Assembly (NCBI GenBank): GCA_048527645.1
Contig: DBGFNI010000045.1
Location: 1-31,705 of the forward strand
Length of the DNA: 31,705 bases
Reading direction: 5' to 3'
Origin: HGM12669 sp048527645
GTDB lineage: Bacteria > Bacillota > Clostridia > Oscillospirales > CAG-272
Shown here: positions 16,425-24,189 of the stretch, in pieces
Layout: each line of letters starts with the position of its first letter
Position numbering within the stretch: position 1 is the first letter of the stretch
Translations under genes and position numbers: made by a program
Notes under the pieces: generated by a model
Databases searched by the model: none
Told to the model about the DNA's origin: nothing
What the model saw: only the letters and a program-made list of their open reading frames with translations

Positions 16425-17132
16425 ATGGTACTGAACAATCCGGAAACAACCGTGGGATATTTTTGCCCTGCCTGCGGCACAGGCGTCATCAGCATGATCG
16501 GCGCGTTCCGCCTGCAGGGGGATCTGCTGCGTCTGAAATGCCCCTGCGGGCAAAGCGCGCTGCAAATCACAATGGGAGAGCACTCAGATCTGATTCAGCT
16601 GCAAATCCCGTGCTATGTATGCCCCTCCCCGCACCGCTATCAAGTAAAGAAGGAAACCTTTTTCGGCACGGAGCTACTCTGTCTGCCGTGCTCCCTCTCC
16701 GGATTTGACGCCTGCTTCATCGGAAAGAAAGAAAAAGTTTGTGCGGCAATGGATGAGACGGAGGGACAGTTGCTCGAATCCTTGCAGCAAGCGGGACTGG
16801 ACATTGAGCCGGGTGAACGCCTGACCGATGTGGCACAGCGCCAGCTGCATGTCGAAAAGAGCCCGTTTGAGGGTGACGGCGCCTTCGATGCAGATAAAAA
16901 CTTTGATGACAACCATATTATGGATATGGTCAGCTTTGTCATCCGCGACATGATCGAAGGCGGTGACGTTTCCTGCCGCTGTCCGGCAGGCGAGGGAGAA
17001 TATTCCTTTTCGCTCGGTTCGGACGGCATCACCGTCCGGTGTGAAAAATGCGGCGCATCGCGCACTGTTTCGTGCAATAGCTCGCTTGAGGCAAACGCCT
17101 TTTTGGAAAGTGCAAAGCTGGTGCTGGAATAA
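16425..17132 (+). CDS. Uncharacterised Cys-rich protein with several zinc-ribbon-like motifs
   Basis: I do not recognise the family. The 235-residue protein has no signal peptide or membrane segment and carries spaced Cys pairs suggesting three metal sites. These are CPAC (14-17) with CPCG (about 39-42), CYVC (about 63-66) with CLPC (about 86-89), and CRCP with CEKC in the last 50 residues. The middle (about 105-165) is acidic and predicted helical, with few Cys. Such ribbons occur in transcription, ribosome and nucleic-acid-binding proteins, but no catalytic motif is visible. The start at 16425 is firm: AAGGAG ends six nt before the ATG. It is monocistronic, with its own promoter and a terminator 54 bp downstream, and is flanked by genes on the opposite strand. 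Confidence 0.72.
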   Translation: MVLNNPETTVGYFCPACGTGVISMIGAFRLQGDLLRLKCPCGQSALQITMGEHSDLIQLQIPCYVCPSPHRYQVKKETFFGTELLCLPCSLSGFDACFIGKKEKVCAAMDETEGQLLESLQQAGLDIEPGERLTDVAQRQLHVEKSPFEGDGAFDADKNFDDNHIMDMVSFVIRDMIEGGDVSCRCPAGEGEYSFSLGSDGITVRCEKCGASRTVSCNSSLEANAFLESAKLVLE

Positions 17133-17186
17133 GTGCGGCACGGCAAATAGCCGGTGCTTTCCCCTGCGTTTTAGCGTATGTTTGCA

Positions 17187-17220
17187 GCCCCCCGTCAACG
17201 GGAGGCTTGCTTCTTTTTTT
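17187..17220 (+). terminator. Intrinsic terminator of the Cys-rich protein gene, overlapping the end of the convergent methyltransferase gene
   Basis: An 8-bp GC stem (17187-17194 with 17199-17206; one G-U type mismatch in one orientation) and a TCAA loop are followed by a T-rich tract ending in T7 (17214-17220). The tetraloop contains the stop codon of the opposite-strand methyltransferase gene, so the two genes share this sequence. Confidence 0.7.
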
Positions 17221-18361
17221 CCGCCTCGCGCCGCTGCGGGCTCTTGAAATACTGATAGTACAGGCAGCGTATCATCCCGTTGTACAGCCGGCGCACCTTG
17301 TCCGGTCGCTGCCCGAAATACCGCGGGAATTCCTCATCGGCGCAAAGAATATATTTTTGCCACCGATCCAGCTTTGCAAACTGCTTGCCAAGTTCAGAAA
17401 AGAGCACATGCGCTCTGTGCGGGTCCAAAAGACGTTCCCCGTAAGGGGGATTGGTGACGATGGTTCCGCGCCTGCCGTCGGCGGAAATTGTCCGCGCATC
17501 CTGCACAAAGGTTTTGACCGTGCCTTCCATGCCCGCGCGGCGAATGTTTCCTTCCGTGATTTGCACCATTTCGGGATCAATATCCGAGGCATATGCCTCA
17601 AAGGCACTATCGCGGCAAAACACATCCTGCGCCTCCTGCCGCGCGCGCGCAAACGTCCCGTCCGGAATTTCGGGAAAATTCTCACAACAAAACGCCCGTT
17701 TCGCCCCCGGTGCGGCGTTTCGCATCAGCAGTCCCGCCTCCAATGCAATCGTGCCTGATCCGCACAGCGGATCCCACAGGAGCACCTCCTCCCGCGGTCG
17801 GGAAATCTTGACCATTGCCGCCGCCAGCGTTTCCCGCAGCGGCGCTTCCCCCGCCTGCGTGCGATAACCCCGCTTGTGCAGCGGCGCGCCGGACAGATCA
17901 ATCATCAGCGTGGCGGTGTCGTTGAAAATAAAAAACTCAATCTGACGCATCGCCCCGGTCTGCGCAAACCAGGTCTGCCCGTACTTTTCGCCGAGCCTGC
18001 GCACCACCGCCTTTTTCACGATGCTCTGGCAGTCCGGCAGCGAGTACAGCCGGGATTTGACGGCATGCCCCTTCACGGGGAAGTTGTCGTCCTTGCCGAT
18101 CCACCGTTCCCACGGCAGCTTCCGTGTCCCCTCAAACAGCTCTTCAAAACTACCGGCAGGGAACGCGCCCAACTTTAAATACAGGCGTTCCGCACAGCGC
18201 AGCCAAATGTTGGCGCGCGCCATTGCGCCGATATCTGCGCGAAAGGTGACCCGTCCGTCCATTACAGCGATTTTTTCATATCCGAGCGCCTCAATTTCCT
18301 CTCCGACAAACCGTTCCAGTCCGAACAGACAGGTGGCGACAAATTCCAGTTTTTCCGTCAT
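17195..18361 (-). CDS. THUMP-domain class I SAM-dependent RNA (guanine-N2) methyltransferase, RlmL/YpsC-like
   Basis: Likely methylates a guanosine in 23S rRNA or tRNA. The 388-residue protein (COG0116 type) has an N-terminal ferredoxin-like/THUMP region (about 1-160), then a Rossmann methyltransferase. The latter shows the SAM-binding motif DPLCGSGTIALEA and the catalytic NPPYGERL, where NPPY is typical of amino-group methylation of bases. A basic tail (QRREAEKKKQASR) ends the protein. The start lies 1 nt after the stop of the C39-like gene (TGATATG) with no Shine-Dalgarno, indicating translation by re-initiation. It is last in the nth-mutY-C39-methyltransferase operon. Exact RNA target cannot be told from sequence. 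Confidence 0.88.
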   Translation of the reverse strand: MTEKLEFVATCLFGLERFVGEEIEALGYEKIAVMDGRVTFRADIGAMARANIWLRCAERLYLKLGAFPAGSFEELFEGTRKLPWERWIGKDDNFPVKGHAVKSRLYSLPDCQSIVKKAVVRRLGEKYGQTWFAQTGAMRQIEFFIFNDTATLMIDLSGAPLHKRGYRTQAGEAPLRETLAAAMVKISRPREEVLLWDPLCGSGTIALEAGLLMRNAAPGAKRAFCCENFPEIPDGTFARARQEAQDVFCRDSAFEAYASDIDPEMVQITEGNIRRAGMEGTVKTFVQDARTISADGRRGTIVTNPPYGERLLDPHRAHVLFSELGKQFAKLDRWQKYILCADEEFPRYFGQRPDKVRRLYNGMIRCLYYQYFKSPQRREAEKKKQASR

Positions 18362-18362
18362 A

Positions 18363-19328
18363 TCATTGAATCAGAACCGCCTGCCGATACAGCAGTTCAT
18401 ATTTTTCCTTCATTTTTTGCTTATCATAAATCTGCGTTCCGTAAATCGGATCGGCACAGATGCAGCCGTCCTCCGTCTCACCGCTGATCACCACACAGTG
18501 CGAATCGCGGTACCAATGAATCCCGTCATATTCATATATGGAGGCGGTATCCGCTGTCTGCAAGGTTGTCCAGATGATCACGGGATAACCGAGGTTGACC
18601 ATTTGCAGCAGCTCCTCAAATGCCATACCGCTGACATCCACCGCGCGCTGCGCGGCGTTTTGCTCCTCCAGATACTCGTTTGCCGCCTGCACAATCGGCG
18701 GCGCATAGCAGCCGTAGCCCCACGCATCGGTCAGGGGACTGCCCAAAAAGCCCTCGAACGGATCCGCATAATCCCCCTGCTTGAGATACCGGGCGCACAG
18801 TTCTTCTTTGTCGATGTCATAGCCGTAATACTGCAAAACAATGGCAAGCGAGGTGATTTCGCACCCGTTGGGCATCTCCGGCAGCTGCGAGATCGCCCCA
18901 ACGCCGAGATTCACCATCGGCTTTTGCAGCGGCGGATCGGAGGCGGGCGGCATCGCGCCTGCCTGCATGGTTGCGGCGTCGTACAAAAAAGCGTCGGATA
19001 TCTGCGTGTGCAAGCTGCTTTCAAAACACAGCACCACATCCACTGTCATCAACAGTACGATCAATATGGCAAGCAGCGCCTGCAGCCATCGAAAACGGCC
19101 GCCTGCCTCCTGTGCAATCTGTATATCCTGTGGCAGATCAACAAGGTTTTCTTCACCGAAAAGCTCTTCGATCTGCCAATCATTTTCCGCCGGCACAACG
19201 CTCTGTTCTGCCAAGATCTCCTCTTGCGTCTGCGGTTGCTCCTGTCTGTCAGATCCCCATGCTGTCAAGGCTGCCGCCTGTCCAGAACCGTCGTCTGTCG
19301 CCTGCGGCATGCTCGGTTCCTCGTTCAT
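18363..19328 (-). CDS. Membrane-anchored C39-like cysteine peptidase domain protein
   Basis: A 321-residue type II membrane protein. An acidic, Gln/Glu-rich cytoplasmic N-terminus (1-80) is followed by one membrane segment (about 81-101) and an extracellular C39-like papain-fold domain (PF13529 type). The likely catalytic residues are visible: Cys156 in MPNGCEITSLAIVLQYYG, His277 in DSHCVVISG and Asp293 in CADPIYG. C39-like domains cleave peptides, classically bacteriocin leaders, but many stand-alone ones have no known substrate. There is no ABC transporter or leader-peptide gene here, so a maturation role is not supported. It lies 28 bp after mutY and 1 nt before the methyltransferase, so it is co-transcribed with both. 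Confidence 0.82.
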   Translation of the reverse strand: MNEEPSMPQATDDGSGQAAALTAWGSDRQEQPQTQEEILAEQSVVPAENDWQIEELFGEENLVDLPQDIQIAQEAGGRFRWLQALLAILIVLLMTVDVVLCFESSLHTQISDAFLYDAATMQAGAMPPASDPPLQKPMVNLGVGAISQLPEMPNGCEITSLAIVLQYYGYDIDKEELCARYLKQGDYADPFEGFLGSPLTDAWGYGCYAPPIVQAANEYLEEQNAAQRAVDVSGMAFEELLQMVNLGYPVIIWTTLQTADTASIYEYDGIHWYRDSHCVVISGETEDGCICADPIYGTQIYDKQKMKEKYELLYRQAVLIQ

Positions 19329-19356
19329 GGTTTTCCCCCGCTTTCTGTTTTACCGG

Positions 19357-20469
19357 TTAGACGGTGTGCGCTTTGTCCGCGTGTTCCCGCGGATCATCTG
19401 TAACAAATTTCATAAAATAACGGTACGCCGAGGGCACGGCATATTCCTCTTTGAGCTCCTGCTGGCTGACCCATACAAAGCCGGGCAGCAACGCGTCCGT
19501 CCGGATCGCCCAACCGCTCATGTGCCACTCCAGATGCGTGAAAATATGCTTCGCCTCACCCAGATACTGTTTTTCTCCCACGGTGTGTTCCCGCAGCTGC
19601 TCCAGGATGCTGCGTTCTGCCTCGCTGCCCTGTTCTGCGCTGACAAATTCCCACAAGCCCGCCAGCAGTCCCGACGCCGGCCGCTTCACCAACGCATACT
19701 TGCCGTCGCAGGACAGCAAATACACCGTGCGGCGCTCGGTTTTTCGTGCTTTTTTCGGAGATTTGTGAGGAATATCCCTCCACGCGCCGCCTGCGCTGCC
19801 GCAAAACTCGCACAGCGGGCACACCTCACAGTGCGGCGCGCCGTTCGGCACGCAAACCAGCGCGCCAAGCTCCATCAGCGCCTGGGTAAAGGCGGCGCTG
19901 TCCGCCGGGGGATAAACCGCCCGCAGTTCCTGCGCAATGCGCTCTTTCACACGCCGATCTGCAATATCGCCCGTGTCTGCGCACAGACGCGTCACCACGC
20001 GCAGCACGTTGCCGTCCACCGCCGGCTCCGGCAGTCCGAATGCAATAGAAGCGATCGCGCCCGCCGTATACGGTCCGATGCCGGCGAGCTTTTGCAGCTG
20101 CCGGACGTCTGCGGGCATCTGCCCGCCGTGGCGCTCCATGATCTGCTGCGCGCATTTTTTCAGATTTCTCACACGGCTGTAATAGCCCAGCCCCTGCCAC
20201 AGCTTGTGCAGCTGCTCCTCCTGTGCGTTTGCCAGCGCGGGAATATCCGGATAAGCACGGAGAAAACGCAGATAATACGGCTTGACCGCCTCTACCCGCG
20301 TTTGCTGCAGCATGATCTCCGACAGCCACACATGATACGGCGTGGGGTCGTCCCGCCAGGGCAGAGAACGGGCGTTGGCACGGTACCAGTAAAGCAAAGG
20401 CGTGGGGAGCTGCTGCAACGGAGAAGCCTTTTTTTCCGCCGTCAGCGCCGGCGCCGCCTGTTCGTTCAT
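19357..20469 (-). CDS. mutY: A/G-specific adenine DNA glycosylase MutY
   Basis: Removes adenine mispaired with 8-oxoguanine. The 370-residue protein has the six-helix barrel with catalytic Glu51 (SEIMLQQTRVE), the helix-hairpin-helix LAGIGPYTAGAIA (128-140), catalytic Asp152 (AVDGNVLRV) and a 4Fe-4S cluster at Cys206/214/217/223. The first cluster gap is seven residues rather than the six of E. coli MutY, which I believe is common in clostridial members. The C-terminal Nudix-like 8-oxoG recognition domain (about 245-360) contains HIFTHLEWHM, equivalent to the FSH loop. The ATG at 20469 has a strong AAGGAGG about eight nt upstream; an ATG 12 codons earlier lacks this. It follows nth with a 136-bp gap holding an inverted repeat. 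Confidence 0.95.
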   Translation of the reverse strand: MNEQAAPALTAEKKASPLQQLPTPLLYWYRANARSLPWRDDPTPYHVWLSEIMLQQTRVEAVKPYYLRFLRAYPDIPALANAQEEQLHKLWQGLGYYSRVRNLKKCAQQIMERHGGQMPADVRQLQKLAGIGPYTAGAIASIAFGLPEPAVDGNVLRVVTRLCADTGDIADRRVKERIAQELRAVYPPADSAAFTQALMELGALVCVPNGAPHCEVCPLCEFCGSAGGAWRDIPHKSPKKARKTERRTVYLLSCDGKYALVKRPASGLLAGLWEFVSAEQGSEAERSILEQLREHTVGEKQYLGEAKHIFTHLEWHMSGWAIRTDALLPGFVWVSQQELKEEYAVPSAYRYFMKFVTDDPREHADKAHTV

Positions 20470-20577
20470 TTGCCCCTCCTCCTTGCGTCCCGCGTATGCA
20501 GGCAAAGAATCCGGTCGGATTCTGAAATTTTAAGAAAAATTAATGATTTTTCCGCTTGTATCTTAATGTCAAAAGTG

Positions 20578-20600
20578 ATATGATGATGTTATCATCATAT
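20578..20600. repeat. Perfect 10-bp inverted repeat between nth and mutY
   Basis: ATATGATGAT and its exact complement flank a 3-bp centre, five bases after the nth stop codon. As RNA it would be a 10-bp AT-rich hairpin. On the minus strand it is followed by CACTTTTGACA, so at best it is a weak terminator. It might instead stabilise the nth 3' end or be an operator for a mutY promoter (TTGACA follows, but with no good -10). Confidence 0.45.
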
Positions 20601-20605
20601 TCGGT

Positions 20606-21319
20606 TTATTCCGCCGCCTTTTTCGTCCGTTTTGTTTCCTGCTTACAGGGAAACGGACAGTTGCCGCAGTCGGGATTCTGCGCGCGGCAGACCTCTCTGC
20701 CGAACCAGACCAGACGGTGACAAAAATCCGACTGCTCCTCCGGCGGGATGATCTTCACAAGCGCACGCTCCACCTGAAGCGGATCCTTGGAATGGCAAAA
20801 GCCCATTCTGCCGCTGATGCGGATACAGTGGGTGTCCGCGACGATAGCGGGCTGATGGTAGATGTCGCCCAGCAAAAGATTGGCGATTTTTCTTCCCACA
20901 CCGGGAAGCGTGAGCAGCTCCTCCATGGTATCCGGCACTTTGCCGTCGTATTTTTCCAAAAGCATTCGGCTGGCGTCCCGGAGATTCTTCGCTTTCATCC
21001 GATACAGACCGCAGGAACGAATCAGCGCTTCGATCTCGCCAAGCTCCGCCTGTGCCATTTCCTGCGCCGTCGGAAAAACACGAAACAGCTCCCGGCACAC
21101 CTCGTTTACCCGCGCGTCCGTACACTGCGCGCTCAGCCGCCCCATCACCAGCAGTCGCCACGGGTCCTCCCCGTATTCCAGCGCGCAGGAAACGGTGGGA
21201 TACCGCTCCTTGAGCAGACGCACCGCCATTTCGGGGGTAACTCCGGTTTTTTTGCCGGCCGCGCTTTTTCGCGCAGTTTTCGGTTTTTTCCCGCTTTCGG
21301 TCTTTGTCTTCTGCGGCAT
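20606..21319 (-). CDS. nth: Endonuclease III (DNA glycosylase/AP lyase)
   Basis: Base-excision repair enzyme for oxidised pyrimidines. The 237-residue protein has a Lys-rich N-terminal extension (1-25), RLSAQCTDARVN (61-72, usually LLSAQTTD), the helix-hairpin-helix with catalytic Lys144 (LPGVGRKIANLLL), catalytic Asp162 (VADTHCIR) and a C-terminal cluster motif with Cys211, 218, 221 and 225. The usual spacing is C-x6-C-x2-C-x5-C; here the last gap is only three residues (CPFPC), which is unusual for the family. First gene of the nth-mutY-C39-methyltransferase operon, with a good promoter 86 bp upstream. AGGA precedes the ATG by about five nt. Confidence 0.92.
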   Translation of the reverse strand: MPQKTKTESGKKPKTARKSAAGKKTGVTPEMAVRLLKERYPTVSCALEYGEDPWRLLVMGRLSAQCTDARVNEVCRELFRVFPTAQEMAQAELGEIEALIRSCGLYRMKAKNLRDASRMLLEKYDGKVPDTMEELLTLPGVGRKIANLLLGDIYHQPAIVADTHCIRISGRMGFCHSKDPLQVERALVKIIPPEEQSDFCHRLVWFGREVCRAQNPDCGNCPFPCKQETKRTKKAAE

Positions 21320-21404
21320 ACGGTCCTGCCCCCTCTCTGTTAGCCGATATCAACGCAGCCCGCTGTACGCAAAAAAGACGCGCAAGTCACACGGCGTTTT
21401 GTTT

Positions 21405-21433
21405 ATTCTATCATATCCCGCAGAAAAAAGCAA
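21405..21433 (-). promoter_or_regulatory. Sigma-A promoter of nth and its operon
   Basis: On the minus strand TTGCTT (21428-21433), a 17-bp spacer and TAGAAT (21405-21410) with an extended TG motif. The predicted start near 21398 gives a leader of about 79 nt. Confidence 0.65.
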
Positions 21434-21470
21434 TTAATCCGGATAAAGTTACAAAAAATACCTGGCAAAG

Positions 21471-21510
21471 TTGATTTTCAGTTGATCTGAAATTTATCTG
21501 CAGTTAATGC
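21471..21510 (+). promoter_or_regulatory. Weak candidate promoter for the PF06541-ftsH genes
   Basis: Two overlapping weak matches with 17-bp spacers: TTGATT (21471-21476) with TTATCT (21494-21499), and TTGATC (21482-21487) with TAATGC (21505-21510). GTTGAT occurs twice 11 bp apart. A promoter is expected here because nth is divergent, but the exact one is uncertain. Confidence 0.3.
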
Positions 21511-21572
21511 GTAGGTGGTAGGATTTAGCAGTCGAAAAATATCGGAATCAATCAAACAACGGAGAAAAACAC

Positions 21573-22310
21573 ATGTTTTTGACATTAGCATTCTTATTTT
21601 TTGTCGGATCCGTGACCGGATGGGTGCTGGAACTGTTTTTTCGGCGCTTCATCTCCTCAGCCAATCCCGACCGCAAGTGGATCAATCCCGGCTTTTGCAC
21701 AGGGCCCTATCTGCCGCTGTACGGCTTCGGGCTTTGCCTGCTGTATCTGGTCGCCTCGCTGGATCAAAAGCACTTTCTGTCAAATCCCGCTTGGAACAAA
21801 GCGGTTCTGGTCCTCTTCATGGCGGTGTGCATGACCGCGCTGGAATATCTGGCGGGATTGCTCAGCTTAAAGCTGACCAAGGTTCGGCTGTGGGATTACA
21901 GCGATCAGTGGGGAAACATCAACGGGATCATCTGCCCGCTGTTTTCCCTGTTCTGGGCGATTCTGGGCGCGCTGTACTATTTTCTGATTCATCCGCATAT
22001 CTGCGTGGCGGTAAACTGGTTTCAGAACAATCTTGCCTTCTCCTTTGTCATCGGCATGTTTTTCGGCGTGTTTATCATCGACGTGATCCATTCCGCTCAG
22101 CTCGTCGCCAAGCTGCGCCGGTACGCGCAGGACAACGATGTGGTCATCCGCTACGAGCACCTGAAGGCGCAGATCCGCCGCACGGCGGAAAAAGCGCACT
22201 TCTTCTTCCCGTTCCGCTCAGAAAAGCCCCTGCATGAGCACTTGCAGGCGCTGGCGGCAAATCTGGAAGAATGGAAAGAGCAAGCCAAGAAGTATAAAAA
22301 GAAAAAATGA
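21573..22310 (+). CDS. Multi-pass membrane protein of the PF06541 'putative ABC transporter permease' family
   Basis: Function unknown; the family name (CmpB, DUF1113) is historical and says little. The 245-residue protein has about five or six membrane segments and the family's landmarks: GWVLELFFRRF near the N-terminus, NPGFCTGPYLPLYGFG after the first loop, then WDYSDQWGNINGIICPLFSLFW. The C-terminal 60 residues are a charged cytoplasmic helix ending in a Lys-rich KKYKKKK. There is no ATPase partner next door, which argues against a real ABC permease. GGAG lies nine nt before the ATG. It is 27 bp upstream of ftsH on the same strand, probably co-transcribed. Confidence 0.82.
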   Translation: MFLTLAFLFFVGSVTGWVLELFFRRFISSANPDRKWINPGFCTGPYLPLYGFGLCLLYLVASLDQKHFLSNPAWNKAVLVLFMAVCMTALEYLAGLLSLKLTKVRLWDYSDQWGNINGIICPLFSLFWAILGALYYFLIHPHICVAVNWFQNNLAFSFVIGMFFGVFIIDVIHSAQLVAKLRRYAQDNDVVIRYEHLKAQIRRTAEKAHFFFPFRSEKPLHEHLQALAANLEEWKEQAKKYKKKK

Positions 22311-22337
22311 CCGGCTCATACCGGAAAGGAGCTACCT

Positions 22338-24152
22338 ATGGACGAAGTAAAAAAGCCGAAAAAACCGCTCATCTTTTATTATCTCATCGCGCTCGCCGTA
22401 CTTTTGCTGATCAATCTGTTCGCCATGCCTCACATCGCGCAGCGACAGGTAAAGGAAGTTGACTACGGCACCTTTATGTCCATGACCGAGGAAAAAAACA
22501 TCGGTCTTGTGGAAATCCAAAGCAATCAGATTCTGTTCACGGACAAGGAACAGGAGCATGTCTACAAAACAGGGCTGATGAACGACCCGGAGCTGACCCA
22601 GCGGCTGTTTGACGCCGGCGCGGAGTTTTCCAGTGAGATCATCGAGGAGACCTCGCCCTTTGTCAGCCTGTTGCTTTCCTGGGTGCTGCCCGTGATCATT
22701 TTTATCGTCATCGGGCAGATTGTCTCCCGGCAGCTGATGAAAAAAGCGGGCGGCTCAAACGCCATGATGTTCAACATGGGAAAAAGCAACGCCCGGGTGT
22801 ATGTCAAGTCCTCCGACGGTATCAAATTTGCCGATGTCGCCGGAGAGGATGAGGCAAAAGAAAATCTCAAGGAAATTGTGGACTATCTGCACGATCCGAA
22901 AAAATACGCCGAGATCGGCGCCTCCATGCCCAAGGGCATTCTGCTGGTCGGCCCGCCCGGAACCGGCAAAACCATGCTCGCAAAAGCCGTTGCGGGTGAA
23001 GCAAATGTTCCCTTTTTCTCCATGTCCGGCTCGGAATTTGTAGAAATGTTTGTCGGCATGGGCGCCTCCAAGGTGCGTGATTTGTTCAAGCAGGCAAAGG
23101 AAAAAGCCCCCTGCATCGTGTTTATCGACGAGATCGACGCCATCGGCAAAAAGCGCGACGGCAACTTCGGCGGCAACGACGAACGCGAGCAGACGCTTAA
23201 CCAGCTGCTCACGGAAATGGACGGCTTTGACGGAAACACCGGCGTGATCATTCTCGCCGCAACCAACCGCCCCGAATCGCTGGATCCCGCGCTCACGCGC
23301 CCCGGCCGTTTTGACCGGCGCGTGCCGGTGGAACTGCCGGATCTGAAAGGAAGAGAAGAAATCCTCCGTGTGCACGCCAAAAAAATCAAGGTCGGCCCGG
23401 ATGTCGATTTTGCACGCATTGCCCGCATGGCGTCCGGCGCGTCGGGCGCGGAGCTGGCAAACATCATCAATGAAGCGGCGCTGCGCGCCGTGCGTGCCGG
23501 AAGAAAAAGCGCGACGCAGGCAGATCTGGAGGAAAGCATCGAGGTTGTCATCGCCGGCTATCAGAAGAAAAACGCCATCTTGACCGACCGGGAAAAAATG
23601 ATCGTTGCCTACCACGAAATCGGTCACGCGCTGGTGGCAGCAAAGCAGACAAATTCCGCACCCGTGCAGAAAATCACGATCGTCCCGCGCACCTCCGGCG
23701 CGCTGGGATACACCATGCAGGTTGAAGAGGGCAACCATTATCTGATGAGCCGAGAAGAGATCGAGAACAAGATCGCCACCTTCACCGGCGGCAGAGCGGC
23801 AGAGGAGCTTGCGGTGGGCTCGGTTTCCACCGGCGCCTCAAACGACATCGAGCAGGCGACCAAGCTCGCCCGCGCTATGATCACGCGCTACGGCATGAGC
23901 GATAAGTTCGGCATGGTGGCGCTCGAAACAGTCAACAACCAGTATCTGGGCGGCGACGCCTCGCTTGCCTGCTCCGCGCAGACGCAGGCGGAGGTTGACC
24001 GTCTGGTGGTCGAACTGGTCAAAAAACAATATGAAAAGGCGCGTCGGATTCTCACGGAGAACCGTGCGCAGCTTGACCGTCTTGCCAAGCATCTGTATGA
24101 AAAGGAAACCATCACCGGAGACGAATTCATGACAATTTTACAGCAGTCGTGA
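22338..24152 (+). CDS. ftsH: ATP-dependent membrane zinc metalloprotease FtsH
   Basis: Membrane quality-control AAA+ protease. The 604-residue protein has two N-terminal membrane helices (about 11-29 and 106-128) around a short extracytoplasmic domain. The AAA module has Walker A GPPGTGKT (205-212), Walker B VFIDEID (261-267), the pore loop FVGMG (238-242) and second region of homology TNRPESLDPALTRPGRFDR. The peptidase has HEIGH (426-430) and the third zinc ligand Asp503 (TGASNDIEQAT). All active-site residues are intact. AAAGGAG lies six nt before the ATG. Next to tilS/hpt in many Firmicutes, ftsH is here instead followed by lipid-related membrane genes, 37 bp before the PAP2 gene. Confidence 0.97.
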   Translation: MDEVKKPKKPLIFYYLIALAVLLLINLFAMPHIAQRQVKEVDYGTFMSMTEEKNIGLVEIQSNQILFTDKEQEHVYKTGLMNDPELTQRLFDAGAEFSSEIIEETSPFVSLLLSWVLPVIIFIVIGQIVSRQLMKKAGGSNAMMFNMGKSNARVYVKSSDGIKFADVAGEDEAKENLKEIVDYLHDPKKYAEIGASMPKGILLVGPPGTGKTMLAKAVAGEANVPFFSMSGSEFVEMFVGMGASKVRDLFKQAKEKAPCIVFIDEIDAIGKKRDGNFGGNDEREQTLNQLLTEMDGFDGNTGVIILAATNRPESLDPALTRPGRFDRRVPVELPDLKGREEILRVHAKKIKVGPDVDFARIARMASGASGAELANIINEAALRAVRAGRKSATQADLEESIEVVIAGYQKKNAILTDREKMIVAYHEIGHALVAAKQTNSAPVQKITIVPRTSGALGYTMQVEEGNHYLMSREEIENKIATFTGGRAAEELAVGSVSTGASNDIEQATKLARAMITRYGMSDKFGMVALETVNNQYLGGDASLACSAQTQAEVDRLVVELVKKQYEKARRILTENRAQLDRLAKHLYEKETITGDEFMTILQQS

Positions 24153-24189
24153 CGCGTTCATCCCGCAGAGAGAGAGGAGTCGTGACCAA

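Noticed and set aside
17136..17160. Hairpin after the Cys-rich protein gene (GCAC-GGC with GCC-GTGC type pairing) as its terminator
   Set aside because: The stem has a bulge and only three T follow. The hairpin at 17187-17220 with its T7 tract is a better terminator.
18363..19328. Bacteriocin maturation peptidase
   Set aside because: No ABC transporter fusion, no immunity gene and no GG-leader precursor peptide nearby; only the C39-like fold is supported.
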